Shown here piece after piece: positions 9,385-18,868 of a stretch of 64,000 bases of DNA. The notes under the pieces were generated by a model that did not search any database, had not been told where the DNA came from, and saw only the letters and a list, made by a program, of their open reading frames with translations. The DNA is from Flavobacteriales bacterium UBA852. GTDB taxonomy: Bacteria > Bacteroidota > Bacteroidia > Flavobacteriales_E > Vicingaceae. The stretch spans positions 310,001 to 374,000 of the forward strand of contig DBGO01000010.1 in NCBI GenBank assembly GCA_002295925.1, written 5' to 3'. Every line of letters starts with the position of its first letter. Positions within the stretch are counted from its first letter, which is position 1. Made by a program: the position numbers and the translations under genes.

Positions 9385-9840
9385 ATGAAGATAGAAGCAC
9401 AAACTGTTCAAGAATATCTTAACAAAATACCGGAAGAAAGAAAACCGGCTTTTGAAAAGCTAAGAAATGTCATATTAAATAATATACCTGAAGGTTTTGA
9501 AGAAACTATCAGTTACGGTATGATTGGGTATGTTGTGCCTAAATCCATTTATCCGGCAGGTTATCACTGTTCCCCCGAGCTACCCTTGCCTTTTGCCAGT
9601 ATAGCCAATCAAAAAAACTTCATTGCACTGTATCATATGGGCATTTATGCCGATAAAAATCTGCTTGATTGGTTTACAAAGGAATATCCAAAACATTCAA
9701 AGCGTAAACTGGACATGGGTAAAAGCTGCATTCGTTTTAAAATACCGGAGGAAATTCCTTTTGACCTAATTGGTGAATTAATGCAGAAAATGACACCTCA
9801 ACAATGGATTGACCTTTACGAAAAAAACTATAAAAAATAA
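9385..9840 (+). CDS. DUF1801 (YdhG-like) protein
   Basis: This is a 151-residue soluble protein of the DUF1801 / YdhG-like family. The N-terminal helix pair EYLNKIPEERKPAFEKLRNVI leads into the family-typical EETISYGMIGY and the later LDMGKSCIRFK strands. The fold resembles the iron-binding CyaY/YjbR class, but function is not established. It lies 12 bp downstream of metF, which suggests shared transcription rather than shared biochemistry. There is no signal peptide, so it should be cytoplasmic. Confidence 0.82.
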   Translation: MKIEAQTVQEYLNKIPEERKPAFEKLRNVILNNIPEGFEETISYGMIGYVVPKSIYPAGYHCSPELPLPFASIANQKNFIALYHMGIYADKNLLDWFTKEYPKHSKRKLDMGKSCIRFKIPEEIPFDLIGELMQKMTPQQWIDLYEKNYKK

Positions 9841-9903
9841 TTAATTTTTACTTTACTCCTCTTTAAATTAGATTTAGAATCCTAATTTATTATTAAAAAC
9901 ACA

Positions 9904-9934
9904 TTGAATAAGGAGGTAAAATAAAATAGTTTCG
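9904..9934 (+). promoter_or_regulatory. Candidate promoter of the 9953 adhesin
   Basis: TTG at 9904-9906 and TAGTTTCG at 9927-9934 (one mismatch to TAnnTTTG) are separated by 20 bp. The -7 element sits 18 bp before the ATG, so the leader would be very short. An inverted repeat (9935-9953) lies between it and the start codon. Confidence 0.45.
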
Positions 9935-9953
9935 TGGTAAAAATTTATTACCA
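9935..9953. promoter_or_regulatory. Inverted repeat TGGTAA-N7-TTACCA over the start codon
   Basis: TGGTAA (9935-9940) and TTACCA (9948-9953) flank a 7-nt AT-only spacer and run into the A of the adhesin ATG. It could be an operator or a weak leader hairpin. The same half-site occurs as a tighter palindrome at 15191-15202. Confidence 0.35.
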
Positions 9954-12900
9954 TGCGATTTAGACATATAATTACCCTCTTAGTATTTTTATTATCCATT
10001 ACAATTGCACTTTCCCAATCCAATACATTTAGGATAAATTATGATATTGCCAATTTTGATTTGGTAGGTGGCTCTACCATGGCTCCGGACTCAAATTATG
10101 TTATAGCCGGCACAAATGCCACCTTTATTCCTCTTTATGGTAATATATTCAAGGTTGACCAAACCGGCAATATTTTGTGGGCTAAAGAATATGTAGGTGG
10201 AGTTGCCACATCTATGGAAGATATTGCAAATGTTTCAACCGGAGGCTATATTGTCAGTGGCTCATCAGATGCTAATGGAGCAATGTTGATGCGCATTGAT
10301 GCAAATGGTAATGTAACATGGTCTAACGGATATGATAAAAGCAATGCCAATAATGAAGGAGTTGGCCGGGCTATAGAAACTTCAGACGGAGGATTTGTAG
10401 CTGCAGGTAGCGTTTCCGAATTTGATCCCGACGGCTCTGGCCCTTTGCCTCGTTTCGACTCCAGTAATGTTTATATCTTTAAAACCAACAGTTCGGGAAC
10501 ACTAATATGGGGAAAAGTATTAATGATGACAACTTCATTTGACAACGACCATGTTGTCCACGATGTGACGGAAGTATCCGATGGTTACATATTTGTTGGC
10601 TACACCAGTGAGGGCGATACAGATGACAATGGAAACGCCTTGATTATTAAAACCGATTTCAACGGGAATATTCAGTGGACACAAGAGTTTGGCGCTGCCG
10701 GAACACATGATGAATTTACATCAGCGGTAACACTACCATCTGGTGATGTTCTTATTGGTGGCGGCATGGAAAGTGATAAATTACTTTTGCTGCGAATAAA
10801 CACTTCTGGCACTCCCAATTGGGCATATGCTTATGATTCCGGCTCTTTACTCGGAACCGATGTGTTATTAAATTTCAATGCATTTCTGACAAATGATAAC
10901 AAATATGCTTCTATAGGAATGTTTCTAGAATTTAACGTGCCACCGAATATAGGCGCATACATGGTAAAGGTTGAACCATCAAACGGTAACTTAATTTTTG
11001 AAAAGTATTATTCGGGAGGACTTTCCTCTATCACTCCAGAAGGTTTTCAAGCATCAGATAACGGATACTTTATTTCAATGATGTCGCAACAGTTTACCGG
11101 ATTTAATTATCATCTCATAAAAACTGACCCGAATGGCGATTTGTTAGATACTTCTTGTACCGCTGTAAACTTATCCTTGGCTTCATCCGGATTTTCTCCA
11201 ACATTTACAGCTGTTTCACCAACTGAGTATACCGGAATAACCAGAAATGGATTTACGCCGGTAGTCAATAATATTTCACCCACACAAGTTATAGATTGCC
11301 GAACAATAGTTTGTACACCTCCTCCTACTCCAACGGCTTCGGCATCCCCATCCACAACAATCTGTGAAGGTGAAACAGTAACTATTTCCGGCTCCGGTTC
11401 AGGAAGTAATGTTATTTATAACGTTTATGATGCTGATACTTTAGGCAACCTGCTTGGGGCAGCACCGCTTACTATTTCACCAAACCCTGGAACTACAACC
11501 TATTATGTAGAAGCTGTAGATACGACAACAGGATGTGTCAGCATTAATAGAGGAAGTGTTACAATTACGGTAAATCCCAAACCAACGGCATCCATCTCAG
11601 GTAATGACACTATTTGCCTTGGTAGCAGCACGACTCTTTCAGCTTCCGGCGGTGGTACATATTTATGGAGTACCGGTGCAACAACTTCAAGTATTACAGT
11701 TTCACCTAATACGAACACTTCTTATGATGTTTATGTTACATCTTCAGCCGGGTGTAAAGATACTGCTACAATAAATGTGATTGTTTTATCGCCGCCAACC
11801 GCTACAATTTCAGGTCCATCAACTACGTGTTCTAATGAACAAGTTACTTTATCAGCTTCCGGCGGAACTACATACCTTTGGTCGCCCGGAGGACAAACAA
11901 CAAGCAGCATTACTGTTAACCCTTCATCAACAACTACGTATTCGGTTGTAGCTTACACAGGAATATGTACTGATACGGCTTATCATACATTAACAGTCAA
12001 TACTGCTCTAACAGCATCCATTAGTGCATCTTCCAATCCAATATGTGCCGGTGATACTTCTATCCTAACTGCTTCCGGAGGAATCAGTTATGTATGGAGC
12101 ACTACTGAAACATCTCAAAGCATCAATGTTAACCCAACATCAACCTCCAGTTATCAAGTGATTGTTACAGATGGCAATGGATGTAACGATACAACTTCTA
12201 TCACAATAAATGTCAATCCGCAACCAAATGTAAGTGCAACTGCAACTCCCGGTACAACTGTTTGCGAAAACGACCAGGTTACATTAAACGGAAATGGAGC
12301 AAATACTTACAGCTGGGATAATGGAGTTACAGATGGTGTTCCATTCAATATCTCTACAACGACTACTTACACCGTTATCGGAACCGATGGCAACGGATGT
12401 AAAGATACGGCTCAAATTACTATTAATGTTAATCCTTTACCTGCTATTAGTATTTCCGGAAATGACACTATTTGCCAAGGAGATAACACCATACTTACCG
12501 CTACCGGAGGTACAACCTATACATGGAGCACAGGTTCGTCAGGAAACTCAATTACTGTATCTCCCTCAACAAATACCTCGTATTCTGTTATCGGAACAGA
12601 TGCCAATGGTTGCTCAAACAGTGATACTGTAAATATTGTCGTTCTTCCTCCGCCTACTGCACTTATCAATGGTGTTGCAAATGGCACTACCGCAAACTGC
12701 TCTAATGAAACTCTTACTTTAAGTGCAAGTGGAGGCGGCACTTATAGTTGGAATACAGGAGAAAGCTCTTCCATCATAAATGTTCAACCGACAACTACAA
12801 CCACTTATACTGTTGTAGTAACTGTTGGAAGTTGCTCTGACACAACTTCTCATACTGTAACGGTTAACACTGCTCCTACTGCCGGAATTAACGGCAACAC

Positions 12901-14017
12901 AACTGTTTGCGAAGGAGATACTACAACACTTACCGCCTCACCAACTTCAGGAGTAACATATAATTGGAGTACGGGTTCAACCACTTCTTCAACTACTGTT
13001 ACAGTTACTCAACCTACTCAAGTATCTGTAATTGTTACAGATAACAATGGATGTAAAGATACCGCTACAGTTACGGTAAACACCAATCCGCTTCCTTTTA
13101 TATCAATATCAGGAAATAATTTAATTTGCATGGGCGATTCTACAACTTTAAGTGCCTCGGGAGGAATTGCTTACACTTGGAATACCGGAGAGGTTACACC
13201 TTCTATTACTGTAACCCCTACTAATACAACAACTTATACTGTTACCGGCACAGATACCAACGGATGCTCTAATACCACACAATTTAGTGTAACAGTAGCA
13301 TCTCCACCCATCGCTTCAATTACCGGAGATACAATTGCTTGTGCCGGAAATTCCGTAACTCTTACAGCATCCGGCGGTGGGAGTTATTTATGGAATACCG
13401 GCGACACTTCAAGTACTATCAACCCTGTTCCTACAGGAACAATTACTTACAGCGTGGTGGTAAGCGTTGGCTCTTGTTCAGATACTGCGTATCACACAGT
13501 TAGCATTCTGCCTTTGCCTAACATTAACATATCCAATGATACGACTATTATTTTAGGACAAAGTGGAGAAATTTTTGCCTCCGGAGGCGATAATGTTTAT
13601 TGGTTTCCTCCCGACGGATTATCCTGTACCGGATGTGAAATGCCTACTGTAACTCCGGAAGAAACAACTACTTACTGCGCGGCTGTTACTTTAAACGGCT
13701 GTACTGATACAGCATGTGTAACGGTAACGGTTGATATCGTTTGTGGAGAAGTGTTTGTTCCTAACGCGTTCTCTCCTAATGGTGACGGTGCCAATGAAAC
13801 ATTAAAAGTCTTCAACAACTGTATTAAAACAATGGTTTTCAGAGTGTTTAACCGTTGGGGAGAAGTAGTTTTTGAAACCACTGACCCCTTAGCCGAATGG
13901 GACGGAACTTTTAAAGGCAAACCTTTAAATTCAGGTGTATTTGTCTATACATTAAACGCTCAATTAATTGACGGAACCGAAGTAGATAAAAAAGGAAATG
14001 TATCCTTGATTCGATAA
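9953..14017 (+). CDS. T9SS type B surface adhesin with 11 Ig-like repeats
   Basis: The product has 1354 residues. A signal peptide occupies about 1-21. Residues about 25-440 hold repeated 'G(G/N)xxWxxxYGG'-like blades with xTxDGGFVxAG units, a propeller-like N-terminal domain. From about 455 there are 11 tandem units of 75-85 residues, each with the pattern xISGNDTICxGDxxTLxASGGxxYxWSTG and a closing CxDTAxxxVxV strand. The last 90 residues (VFVPNAFSPNGDG, then VFNRWGEVVFE and LNSGVFVYT) are a type B 'gliding motility-associated' sorting domain, which directs export through T9SS. Such CTDs generally need a PorP/SprF-family partner, and one is encoded 26 bp downstream. Direct DNA repeats inside the array could drive repeat-number variation. 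Confidence 0.93.
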   Translation: MRFRHIITLLVFLLSITIALSQSNTFRINYDIANFDLVGGSTMAPDSNYVIAGTNATFIPLYGNIFKVDQTGNILWAKEYVGGVATSMEDIANVSTGGYIVSGSSDANGAMLMRIDANGNVTWSNGYDKSNANNEGVGRAIETSDGGFVAAGSVSEFDPDGSGPLPRFDSSNVYIFKTNSSGTLIWGKVLMMTTSFDNDHVVHDVTEVSDGYIFVGYTSEGDTDDNGNALIIKTDFNGNIQWTQEFGAAGTHDEFTSAVTLPSGDVLIGGGMESDKLLLLRINTSGTPNWAYAYDSGSLLGTDVLLNFNAFLTNDNKYASIGMFLEFNVPPNIGAYMVKVEPSNGNLIFEKYYSGGLSSITPEGFQASDNGYFISMMSQQFTGFNYHLIKTDPNGDLLDTSCTAVNLSLASSGFSPTFTAVSPTEYTGITRNGFTPVVNNISPTQVIDCRTIVCTPPPTPTASASPSTTICEGETVTISGSGSGSNVIYNVYDADTLGNLLGAAPLTISPNPGTTTYYVEAVDTTTGCVSINRGSVTITVNPKPTASISGNDTICLGSSTTLSASGGGTYLWSTGATTSSITVSPNTNTSYDVYVTSSAGCKDTATINVIVLSPPTATISGPSTTCSNEQVTLSASGGTTYLWSPGGQTTSSITVNPSSTTTYSVVAYTGICTDTAYHTLTVNTALTASISASSNPICAGDTSILTASGGISYVWSTTETSQSINVNPTSTSSYQVIVTDGNGCNDTTSITINVNPQPNVSATATPGTTVCENDQVTLNGNGANTYSWDNGVTDGVPFNISTTTTYTVIGTDGNGCKDTAQITINVNPLPAISISGNDTICQGDNTILTATGGTTYTWSTGSSGNSITVSPSTNTSYSVIGTDANGCSNSDTVNIVVLPPPTALINGVANGTTANCSNETLTLSASGGGTYSWNTGESSSIINVQPTTTTTYTVVVTVGSCSDTTSHTVTVNTAPTAGINGNTTVCEGDTTTLTASPTSGVTYNWSTGSTTSSTTVTVTQPTQVSVIVTDNNGCKDTATVTVNTNPLPFISISGNNLICMGDSTTLSASGGIAYTWNTGEVTPSITVTPTNTTTYTVTGTDTNGCSNTTQFSVTVASPPIASITGDTIACAGNSVTLTASGGGSYLWNTGDTSSTINPVPTGTITYSVVVSVGSCSDTAYHTVSILPLPNINISNDTTIILGQSGEIFASGGDNVYWFPPDGLSCTGCEMPTVTPEETTTYCAAVTLNGCTDTACVTVTVDIVCGEVFVPNAFSPNGDGANETLKVFNNCIKTMVFRVFNRWGEVVFETTDPLAEWDGTFKGKPLNSGVFVYTLNAQLIDGTEVDKKGNVSLIR

Positions 14018-14043
14018 TTTTTTTGACCTGTAAATTTACTGAT

Positions 14044-15093
14044 ATGAAAAAAGTACTTTTAATATTCGCCATTATTATTGCAACTTGTAAACTAAATGCT
14101 CAAGATTTGCATTTCACACAATTTTACATGACTCCTGTTCTGCTCAACCCAGCAAATGCAGGCGCTGAATATGATTTGCGCGGTCTTATCAATTACCGCA
14201 GTCAATGGAAGAGCGTTACCGCACCATTTGTCAGTACTGCAGCAGCTTTTGACATGCGGCTGACAGAAGCATCGCCAAGAAAGAAAAAAGGTTTTTGGGC
14301 TGCAGGAATTTATCTCTATAATGATAAATCAGGTGATTCTAAATTTACCGAAAATAAGGGTTCGCTAAATGCCGCTTACCATTTGTATTTAAATGAAAAC
14401 ATGACTTTGGGTGCTGGTTTTCAAGCCGGATATATTCAACGCTCAATTAATATGAGCGGGCTACAATGGGGTTCTCAATATAACGGTTTGATTTATGATG
14501 CAAATTTGCCCTCAATGGAAGCCAATAACGGAAAACTGACACAAGGCGGACTTGATTTTGGCAGTGGCTTAAATTGGACATACAAAAAGAATGAACGATA
14601 TTCTACAGGAAACAATCAAATGCTTATTAATGCAGGCATCGGTTTTCAACATATCAGTAAACCTGATGTAAGTTATCAAAATTATATTAATGACGAACTT
14701 TTTTATCGTTGGATAGGACATGTAACGGGGTTTATTGGTATACCCAACTCTAACTATACTGTCGCTCCGGGCATATTATTTATGAAGCAAGGACCAAACA
14801 CCGAATTAATGTTCGGCTCAAATTTTATATATAAATTTAAAGAGTCTTCAAAATATACAGGAAATCTTAAAGGCGGCTCATTTGGATTGGGTGCATTTTT
14901 CAGAAACAAAGATGCTATTGCGCTTACTGCACTATTGGAAATTGCCAACTACACCATTGGGTTCAGTTATGATTACAACACTTCAAAATTGAGCGATTAC
15001 TCTAATGGGAATGGCGGATTCGAAATTTCATTCCGCTATGTACATCCTTCACCATTTGGAGGAGTAACCAAAAGCAAATCCCGTTTTAGATAA
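14044..15093 (+). CDS. PorP/SprF family outer-membrane protein
   Basis: The 349-residue product starts at ATG 14044; an upstream in-frame TTG would add seven non-signal residues. The signal peptide MKKVLLIFAIIIATCKLNA is followed by the family hallmark QDLHFTQFYMTPVLLNPANAGA, the YRSQWKSV motif, and repeated amphipathic strands ending in YVHPSPFGGVTKSKSRFR. PorP/SprF proteins are outer-membrane beta-barrel partners for surface attachment or export of cognate type B CTD proteins. Its position directly after the 1354-residue adhesin mirrors the sprB-sprF pairing, so that adhesin is the probable client (inference). Confidence 0.9.
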   Translation: MKKVLLIFAIIIATCKLNAQDLHFTQFYMTPVLLNPANAGAEYDLRGLINYRSQWKSVTAPFVSTAAAFDMRLTEASPRKKKGFWAAGIYLYNDKSGDSKFTENKGSLNAAYHLYLNENMTLGAGFQAGYIQRSINMSGLQWGSQYNGLIYDANLPSMEANNGKLTQGGLDFGSGLNWTYKKNERYSTGNNQMLINAGIGFQHISKPDVSYQNYINDELFYRWIGHVTGFIGIPNSNYTVAPGILFMKQGPNTELMFGSNFIYKFKESSKYTGNLKGGSFGLGAFFRNKDAIALTALLEIANYTIGFSYDYNTSKLSDYSNGNGGFEISFRYVHPSPFGGVTKSKSRFR

Positions 15094-15116
15094 TCAAAAG
15101 GTTGTTGTACCCTTTA

Positions 15117-15145
15117 AACCCAATTTGGGTTCGTTTATTCCTTTT
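15117..15145 (+). terminator. Possible terminator after the adhesin/SprF pair
   Basis: AACCCA (15117-15122) and TGGGTT (15126-15131) form a 6-bp stem with a 3-nt loop, followed within a few bases by a T-rich run. The stem is short, so support is moderate. Confidence 0.4.
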
Positions 15146-15190
15146 TTTATGCCTTTTATTAATTTATATTGATTTTAAGGTCAAAAATAA

Positions 15191-15202
15191 TTACCTTGGT
15201 AA
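15191..15202. promoter_or_regulatory. 12-bp palindrome TTACCTTGGTAA before the histidine kinase
   Basis: This perfect dyad (TTACC-TT-GGTAA) ends 3 bp before the sensor kinase ATG at 15206. Its half-site GGTAA matches the inverted repeat at the adhesin start (9935-9953). It may be an operator for a dimeric regulator; the overlapping TACCTTGG also resembles a -7 element with one mismatch. Confidence 0.4.
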
Positions 15203-15205
15203 CGT

Positions 15206-17338
15206 ATGAATGTATCAAAACACATCGTTGCCATTTTCATTCTTTTATCACCACTGCTTTTACCGGCTCAAAACGCAGTATTTGAAAAGCAATTCGACAA
15301 CAATGTTGAGCCGTTTTTTTGTTATGATATTGCTTTTTTCAACAATAAAATATATTTGGCAACCGACCAAGGGGTTTTTACGGTCAAAAATCAATTACCC
15401 GAACTCTTCCATTTTTCCAATGCAGAAATTTTATCTTTCAACCCTCAAGATTCTATCTTATTGTTTAATGATTTTGACGGAAATTTCTTCCAAATCAAAA
15501 ACAATCGTGTTCAACCGGTTTACACTCCATCGGGGTTTAAAAAAATTATCCAAAACACCATTATTAACAGTTATGTATATTACGACGACACCCTTTACAT
15601 CGGCTCCGTATTGGGCGAAAATGCTCTAAAAGTATTTAAAAACGGATATGTTCAACTTTTTAACGACACTTCATCTTTCAGCTATATTTACAACAAAAAT
15701 AATATTCTGTTTTATGGTAATTACGGTAAATCTCCTTCTGGAGAATTAAAAATTATTGAAAACAAACATACTTATACGCTTCATTTTTCTACCCAAACGG
15801 GAATAACAAAAATTCTTGTTGCACAAAAAAATAAAAATGATTATTTGGTTGCGAAAGGTCAAGAAATTATCCATATTAAAAACGGTAAAATTGATGCGCA
15901 GAATTTTTTGGGCAAAAGTGTAGAATGTATTTTCACAGACAACGAACATAAATTATGGATTGGCACAAGCGGAGGAATTATTTGTTTTCCAAACGGAAAA
16001 ATAGACAGCGAAAACAGCATTAATTACCTTGGCAATAAAACCATTTCGGGGATATGCCAAGACAATGCCGGTAATATTTGGGTAGCAACCGTTTCATCGG
16101 GAATTTACAAACTAAGTCCGGCTCCCGAAATAACATATACCGGAACGGCAACATTCTCATCGGACAGTATTCAAAATGCCATTGGTATAAAATCTGTTAC
16201 TCCGGCACTTCCGTCGCTAAATAACTTGGTAATTAACGACAGCGCACTTAATCAAACACCGCCCTTATGCACCATTACATCGCTTAAAATAAACAACAGA
16301 GACACAAGCGTTATTAATTTTTACCAATTACCGTCAAAAAGCAACAGTATTATTATTGAGTTGGGAGGTTTTCCGTTAAAAAACGGACCATATAAATACA
16401 AATATAAACTTACAGGCTTAGATACCAATTGGATTTATTCCGGTGAAAATAAAATCCATTACGCCTTATTGCCGAAAGGCACCTATATTTTCGAAGCACA
16501 ATGTATGGACAAATACGGCAAATGGAGTGTAAACAAAGCCACTGTTACTTTTGAAATATTGCCTCCTTTTTATGAAACCACTCAGTTTTGGTTTTCGGCA
16601 CTCATCATTATACTTATACTTTTAGCCGGTTTTGTCTATCTTTATTTCAAACGAAAGCAAAAACAAGAACAAGAAAAATTCTTACAAAACAAAAAACTGG
16701 TAGAATCTGAAATGCTGGCGCTCAGAACACAAATGAACCCCCATTTTATATTCAACACACTTGCGTCCATTCAAAGTTATATTGTTGAGAAAAACACAAA
16801 AGATGCCGAATATTTCTTAACGGTATTCTCAAAATTATTACGCCAAGTGCTCGAAAACAGCAAAAAGCAAAACATTACTATTCAGGAAGAAATAAACAGT
16901 TTAAAATTATACCTCGAACTGGAACAAGTGCGTTTTAACCATAAGTTTGATTTTGACATTGAAGTATCTCCCGATATAGACCCAAAATATGACACTATTC
17001 CGCCAATGTTGTTGCAACCCATTGTAGAAAATGCGCTTTGGCACGGATTACGTCATTTGCCTCCCAATAAAAAAGGAAAAATAAAAATATCTTTTACCAT
17101 TGAAAATAATTCACTGGTTTGCACCATTACAGACAATGGCGTGGGACGTTCAAAAGCCGAAAAATTAAAGTCACTGTCCGAACATAATTCTTTGGCAACA
17201 CGTAATATTGAACACCGCTTGGAGCTTTTGGCAACCTTGCACAAAAAACAATTTGCAATGGAAATAACCGATTTATACCATGATAACAAACCTGCCGGAA
17301 CCGAAGTAAAAATTATAATTCCTTACGAAAATGACTGA
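15206..17338 (+). CDS. LytS-type sensor histidine kinase with propeller and Y_Y_Y sensor
   Basis: The 710-residue membrane sensor has a signal peptide at 1-22. The periplasmic propeller-like domain spans about 25-305, with KLWIGTSGGII and NIWVATVSSGIY blades like the Reg_prop repeat. A Y_Y_Y-type Ig-like domain lies at about 380-452 (YKYKYKLTGLDTNWIY). One transmembrane helix is at 461-481. The His_kinase core has QMNPHFIFNTL with phospho-acceptor His513, and a LytS-type ATPase domain with NALWHGLRH and DNGVG. The gene overlaps the response regulator by 8 bp. The signal is unknown; its location directly after an adhesin/SprF pair suggests, but does not prove, control of surface proteins. Confidence 0.92.
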   Translation: MNVSKHIVAIFILLSPLLLPAQNAVFEKQFDNNVEPFFCYDIAFFNNKIYLATDQGVFTVKNQLPELFHFSNAEILSFNPQDSILLFNDFDGNFFQIKNNRVQPVYTPSGFKKIIQNTIINSYVYYDDTLYIGSVLGENALKVFKNGYVQLFNDTSSFSYIYNKNNILFYGNYGKSPSGELKIIENKHTYTLHFSTQTGITKILVAQKNKNDYLVAKGQEIIHIKNGKIDAQNFLGKSVECIFTDNEHKLWIGTSGGIICFPNGKIDSENSINYLGNKTISGICQDNAGNIWVATVSSGIYKLSPAPEITYTGTATFSSDSIQNAIGIKSVTPALPSLNNLVINDSALNQTPPLCTITSLKINNRDTSVINFYQLPSKSNSIIIELGGFPLKNGPYKYKYKLTGLDTNWIYSGENKIHYALLPKGTYIFEAQCMDKYGKWSVNKATVTFEILPPFYETTQFWFSALIIILILLAGFVYLYFKRKQKQEQEKFLQNKKLVESEMLALRTQMNPHFIFNTLASIQSYIVEKNTKDAEYFLTVFSKLLRQVLENSKKQNITIQEEINSLKLYLELEQVRFNHKFDFDIEVSPDIDPKYDTIPPMLLQPIVENALWHGLRHLPPNKKGKIKISFTIENNSLVCTITDNGVGRSKAEKLKSLSEHNSLATRNIEHRLELLATLHKKQFAMEITDLYHDNKPAGTEVKIIIPYEND

Positions 17339-18086
17339 TAAAAAATATAAAGCCATTATTATAGATGATGAGCCCAAAGTGGCCAACTTGCTAAAAAATC
17401 ATTTATCCGACTCTGACAATATAGTAATTGTTGATGTTGCACATTCTGCCATTGAAGGAGTAAAAGCCGTCAATACTCATCAACCCGACTTGGTATTTTT
17501 GGATATTGAAATGCCCGGCGGCAATGGTTTTGATTTTTTGGAATCATTTTCGAAAATAAATTTTAAAATTATTTTCACCACGGCTTATAACGAATACGCC
17601 TTACAAGCTATCAAATTTTCGGCACTTGATTATCTGCTCAAGCCGGTTTCAAAAGAGGATTTACAAATTGCCTTGGAAAAATTCTTCAACGCAAAGCAAT
17701 CTGCCGTTCAAACAGAACAACTGCAATACTTAAAAGAGAATTTTGCTAACTCTTCGGCACCGAAAAAAATAGCCATCCCGGAATCGGAGAGCATTACGTT
17801 TGTCGATACATCATCTATTGTTCGATGCAAATCCGAAGGAAGCTACACGCAAATTTATCTTAAAAACGGGCAAAAACTTTTGGCTTCAAAACCAATCGGT
17901 GATTTTGAAGAGTTACTCAAAGATGCCGGATTTTTCAGAATTCATCGTTCACACCTTATCAATACCAATGAAATAAAAAAATACGTAAAAGGCGAAGGAG
18001 GTTATATCATCTTAACCGATGGCAGCGAAGTGGAAGTTTCCAGAAGAAAAAAACAGGCATTTTTGGAACTTATCGGCGGAAAGTGA
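17331..18086 (+). CDS. LytTR-family response regulator
   Basis: The 251-residue product has a receiver domain at about 7-122 with the acidic pair in IIDDEP, phospho-acceptor Asp58 (VFLDIEMPG), the Thr of FTTAY and the Lys of LLKPVSK. After a linker, a LytTR DNA-binding domain spans about 145-248, with the FRIHRSHLIN motif and the VSRRKK end typical of this family. It overlaps the LytS-type kinase, so the two form a cognate pair. LytTR proteins usually bind near -35 direct repeats; the palindromes near 9935 and 15191 do not match that pattern closely, so its targets remain open. Confidence 0.93.
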   Translation: MTDKKYKAIIIDDEPKVANLLKNHLSDSDNIVIVDVAHSAIEGVKAVNTHQPDLVFLDIEMPGGNGFDFLESFSKINFKIIFTTAYNEYALQAIKFSALDYLLKPVSKEDLQIALEKFFNAKQSAVQTEQLQYLKENFANSSAPKKIAIPESESITFVDTSSIVRCKSEGSYTQIYLKNGQKLLASKPIGDFEELLKDAGFFRIHRSHLINTNEIKKYVKGEGGYIILTDGSEVEVSRRKKQAFLELIGGK

Positions 18087-18118
18087 ATGCCGCATTACTT
18101 TTTATTTAATTCTTTTTG

Positions 18119-18126
18119 TATCTTCG
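18119..18126 (+). promoter_or_regulatory. Weak -7 element before the SDR gene
   Basis: TATCTTCG (one mismatch to TAnnTTTG) lies 4 bp before ATG 18131. This would give an almost leaderless transcript and argues against the upstream in-frame TTG at 18116 being the start. No -33 element is clear. Confidence 0.25.
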
Positions 18127-18130
18127 AAAT

Positions 18131-18868
18131 ATGTTAACCGGCAAACATATTTTAATAACGGGAGCAACCTCCGGCATTGGCGAAGCTACGTCCAAACTAA
18201 TTATACATTATGGCGGAACCCCCTATTTGCAGGGTAGAAACGAAGAAAAACTGCGTTCTTTACAACAACAATACAACTTGAATGAAAGTCAAATTTTCAA
18301 AGCAGATTTAACCGACGATAATCAAATAGAAAATATTGCACAAAATATTTCACAACTCGACGGCGTAGTGAATGCCGCCGGAATTGTTTTGCCTGTGCCT
18401 GTAAAATTCATTAAACGCAAACACATTGACGAGTTAATGAGTATTAACCTGAATGCTCAAATATTACTTACTTCTTCTTTATTCAGAAATAAAAAAATCA
18501 ACCCCAAAGCTTCTTTGGTTTATATTTCATCCATTTCATCTAAGCATCCGTATTTTGGCGGCAGTTTGTATGTAAGTTCAAAAGCTGCTATTGAAGCGTT
18601 TAGCCGAAGTGTAGCGCTTGAATACGCCTCAAAGAAAATTCGCGCTAATGTTGTAGCCCCCGGATTGGTAAAAACAAGAATTTTTGAGGCAACACTCAAT
18701 GCATCACAAAAAGAAGAGGTCGAGAAATACGAAAAACAATACCCTTTGGGGTTTGGCGAACCTGAAGACGTTTCCGAAATGATTTGTTTTTTACTGTCTG
18801 AAAAATCAAAATGGATAACCGGACAAACTTTTTTTATGGATGGAGGTTTAACTTTGGCAAGCAAATGA
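18131..18868 (+). CDS. Short-chain dehydrogenase/reductase (FabG-like)
   Basis: This is a 245-residue classical SDR. It has the cofactor motif TGATSGIG (10-17), NAAG (81-84), the active-site Ser near 135, and Tyr147-x3-Lys151 in LYVSSKAA. The C-terminus (SKWITGQTFFMDGG) is typical of FabG-like enzymes. The substrate is unknown. It overlaps the GT2 gene by ATGA, and a GNAT acetyltransferase follows, so a role in modifying a lipid-linked sugar or acyl group is more likely than fatty-acid elongation. This is inference from context. The start is set at ATG 18131 because residue 1 there fits the usual SDR N-terminus. Confidence 0.88.
   Translation: MLTGKHILITGATSGIGEATSKLIIHYGGTPYLQGRNEEKLRSLQQQYNLNESQIFKADLTDDNQIENIAQNISQLDGVVNAAGIVLPVPVKFIKRKHIDELMSINLNAQILLTSSLFRNKKINPKASLVYISSISSKHPYFGGSLYVSSKAAIEAFSRSVALEYASKKIRANVVAPGLVKTRIFEATLNASQKEEVEKYEKQYPLGFGEPEDVSEMICFLLSEKSKWITGQTFFMDGGLTLASK

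Noticed and set aside
9910..9917. AAGGAGGT as a ribosome binding site for the adhesin
   Set aside because: It matches an anti-Shine-Dalgarno sequence but lies 35 bp before the ATG and upstream of the predicted -7 element, so it is probably not transcribed.
12294..12632. 112-residue frame overlapping the Ig-like repeats
   Set aside because: It is a shifted-frame reading of the repeats; its Leu/Pro-rich product is typical of shadow frames.
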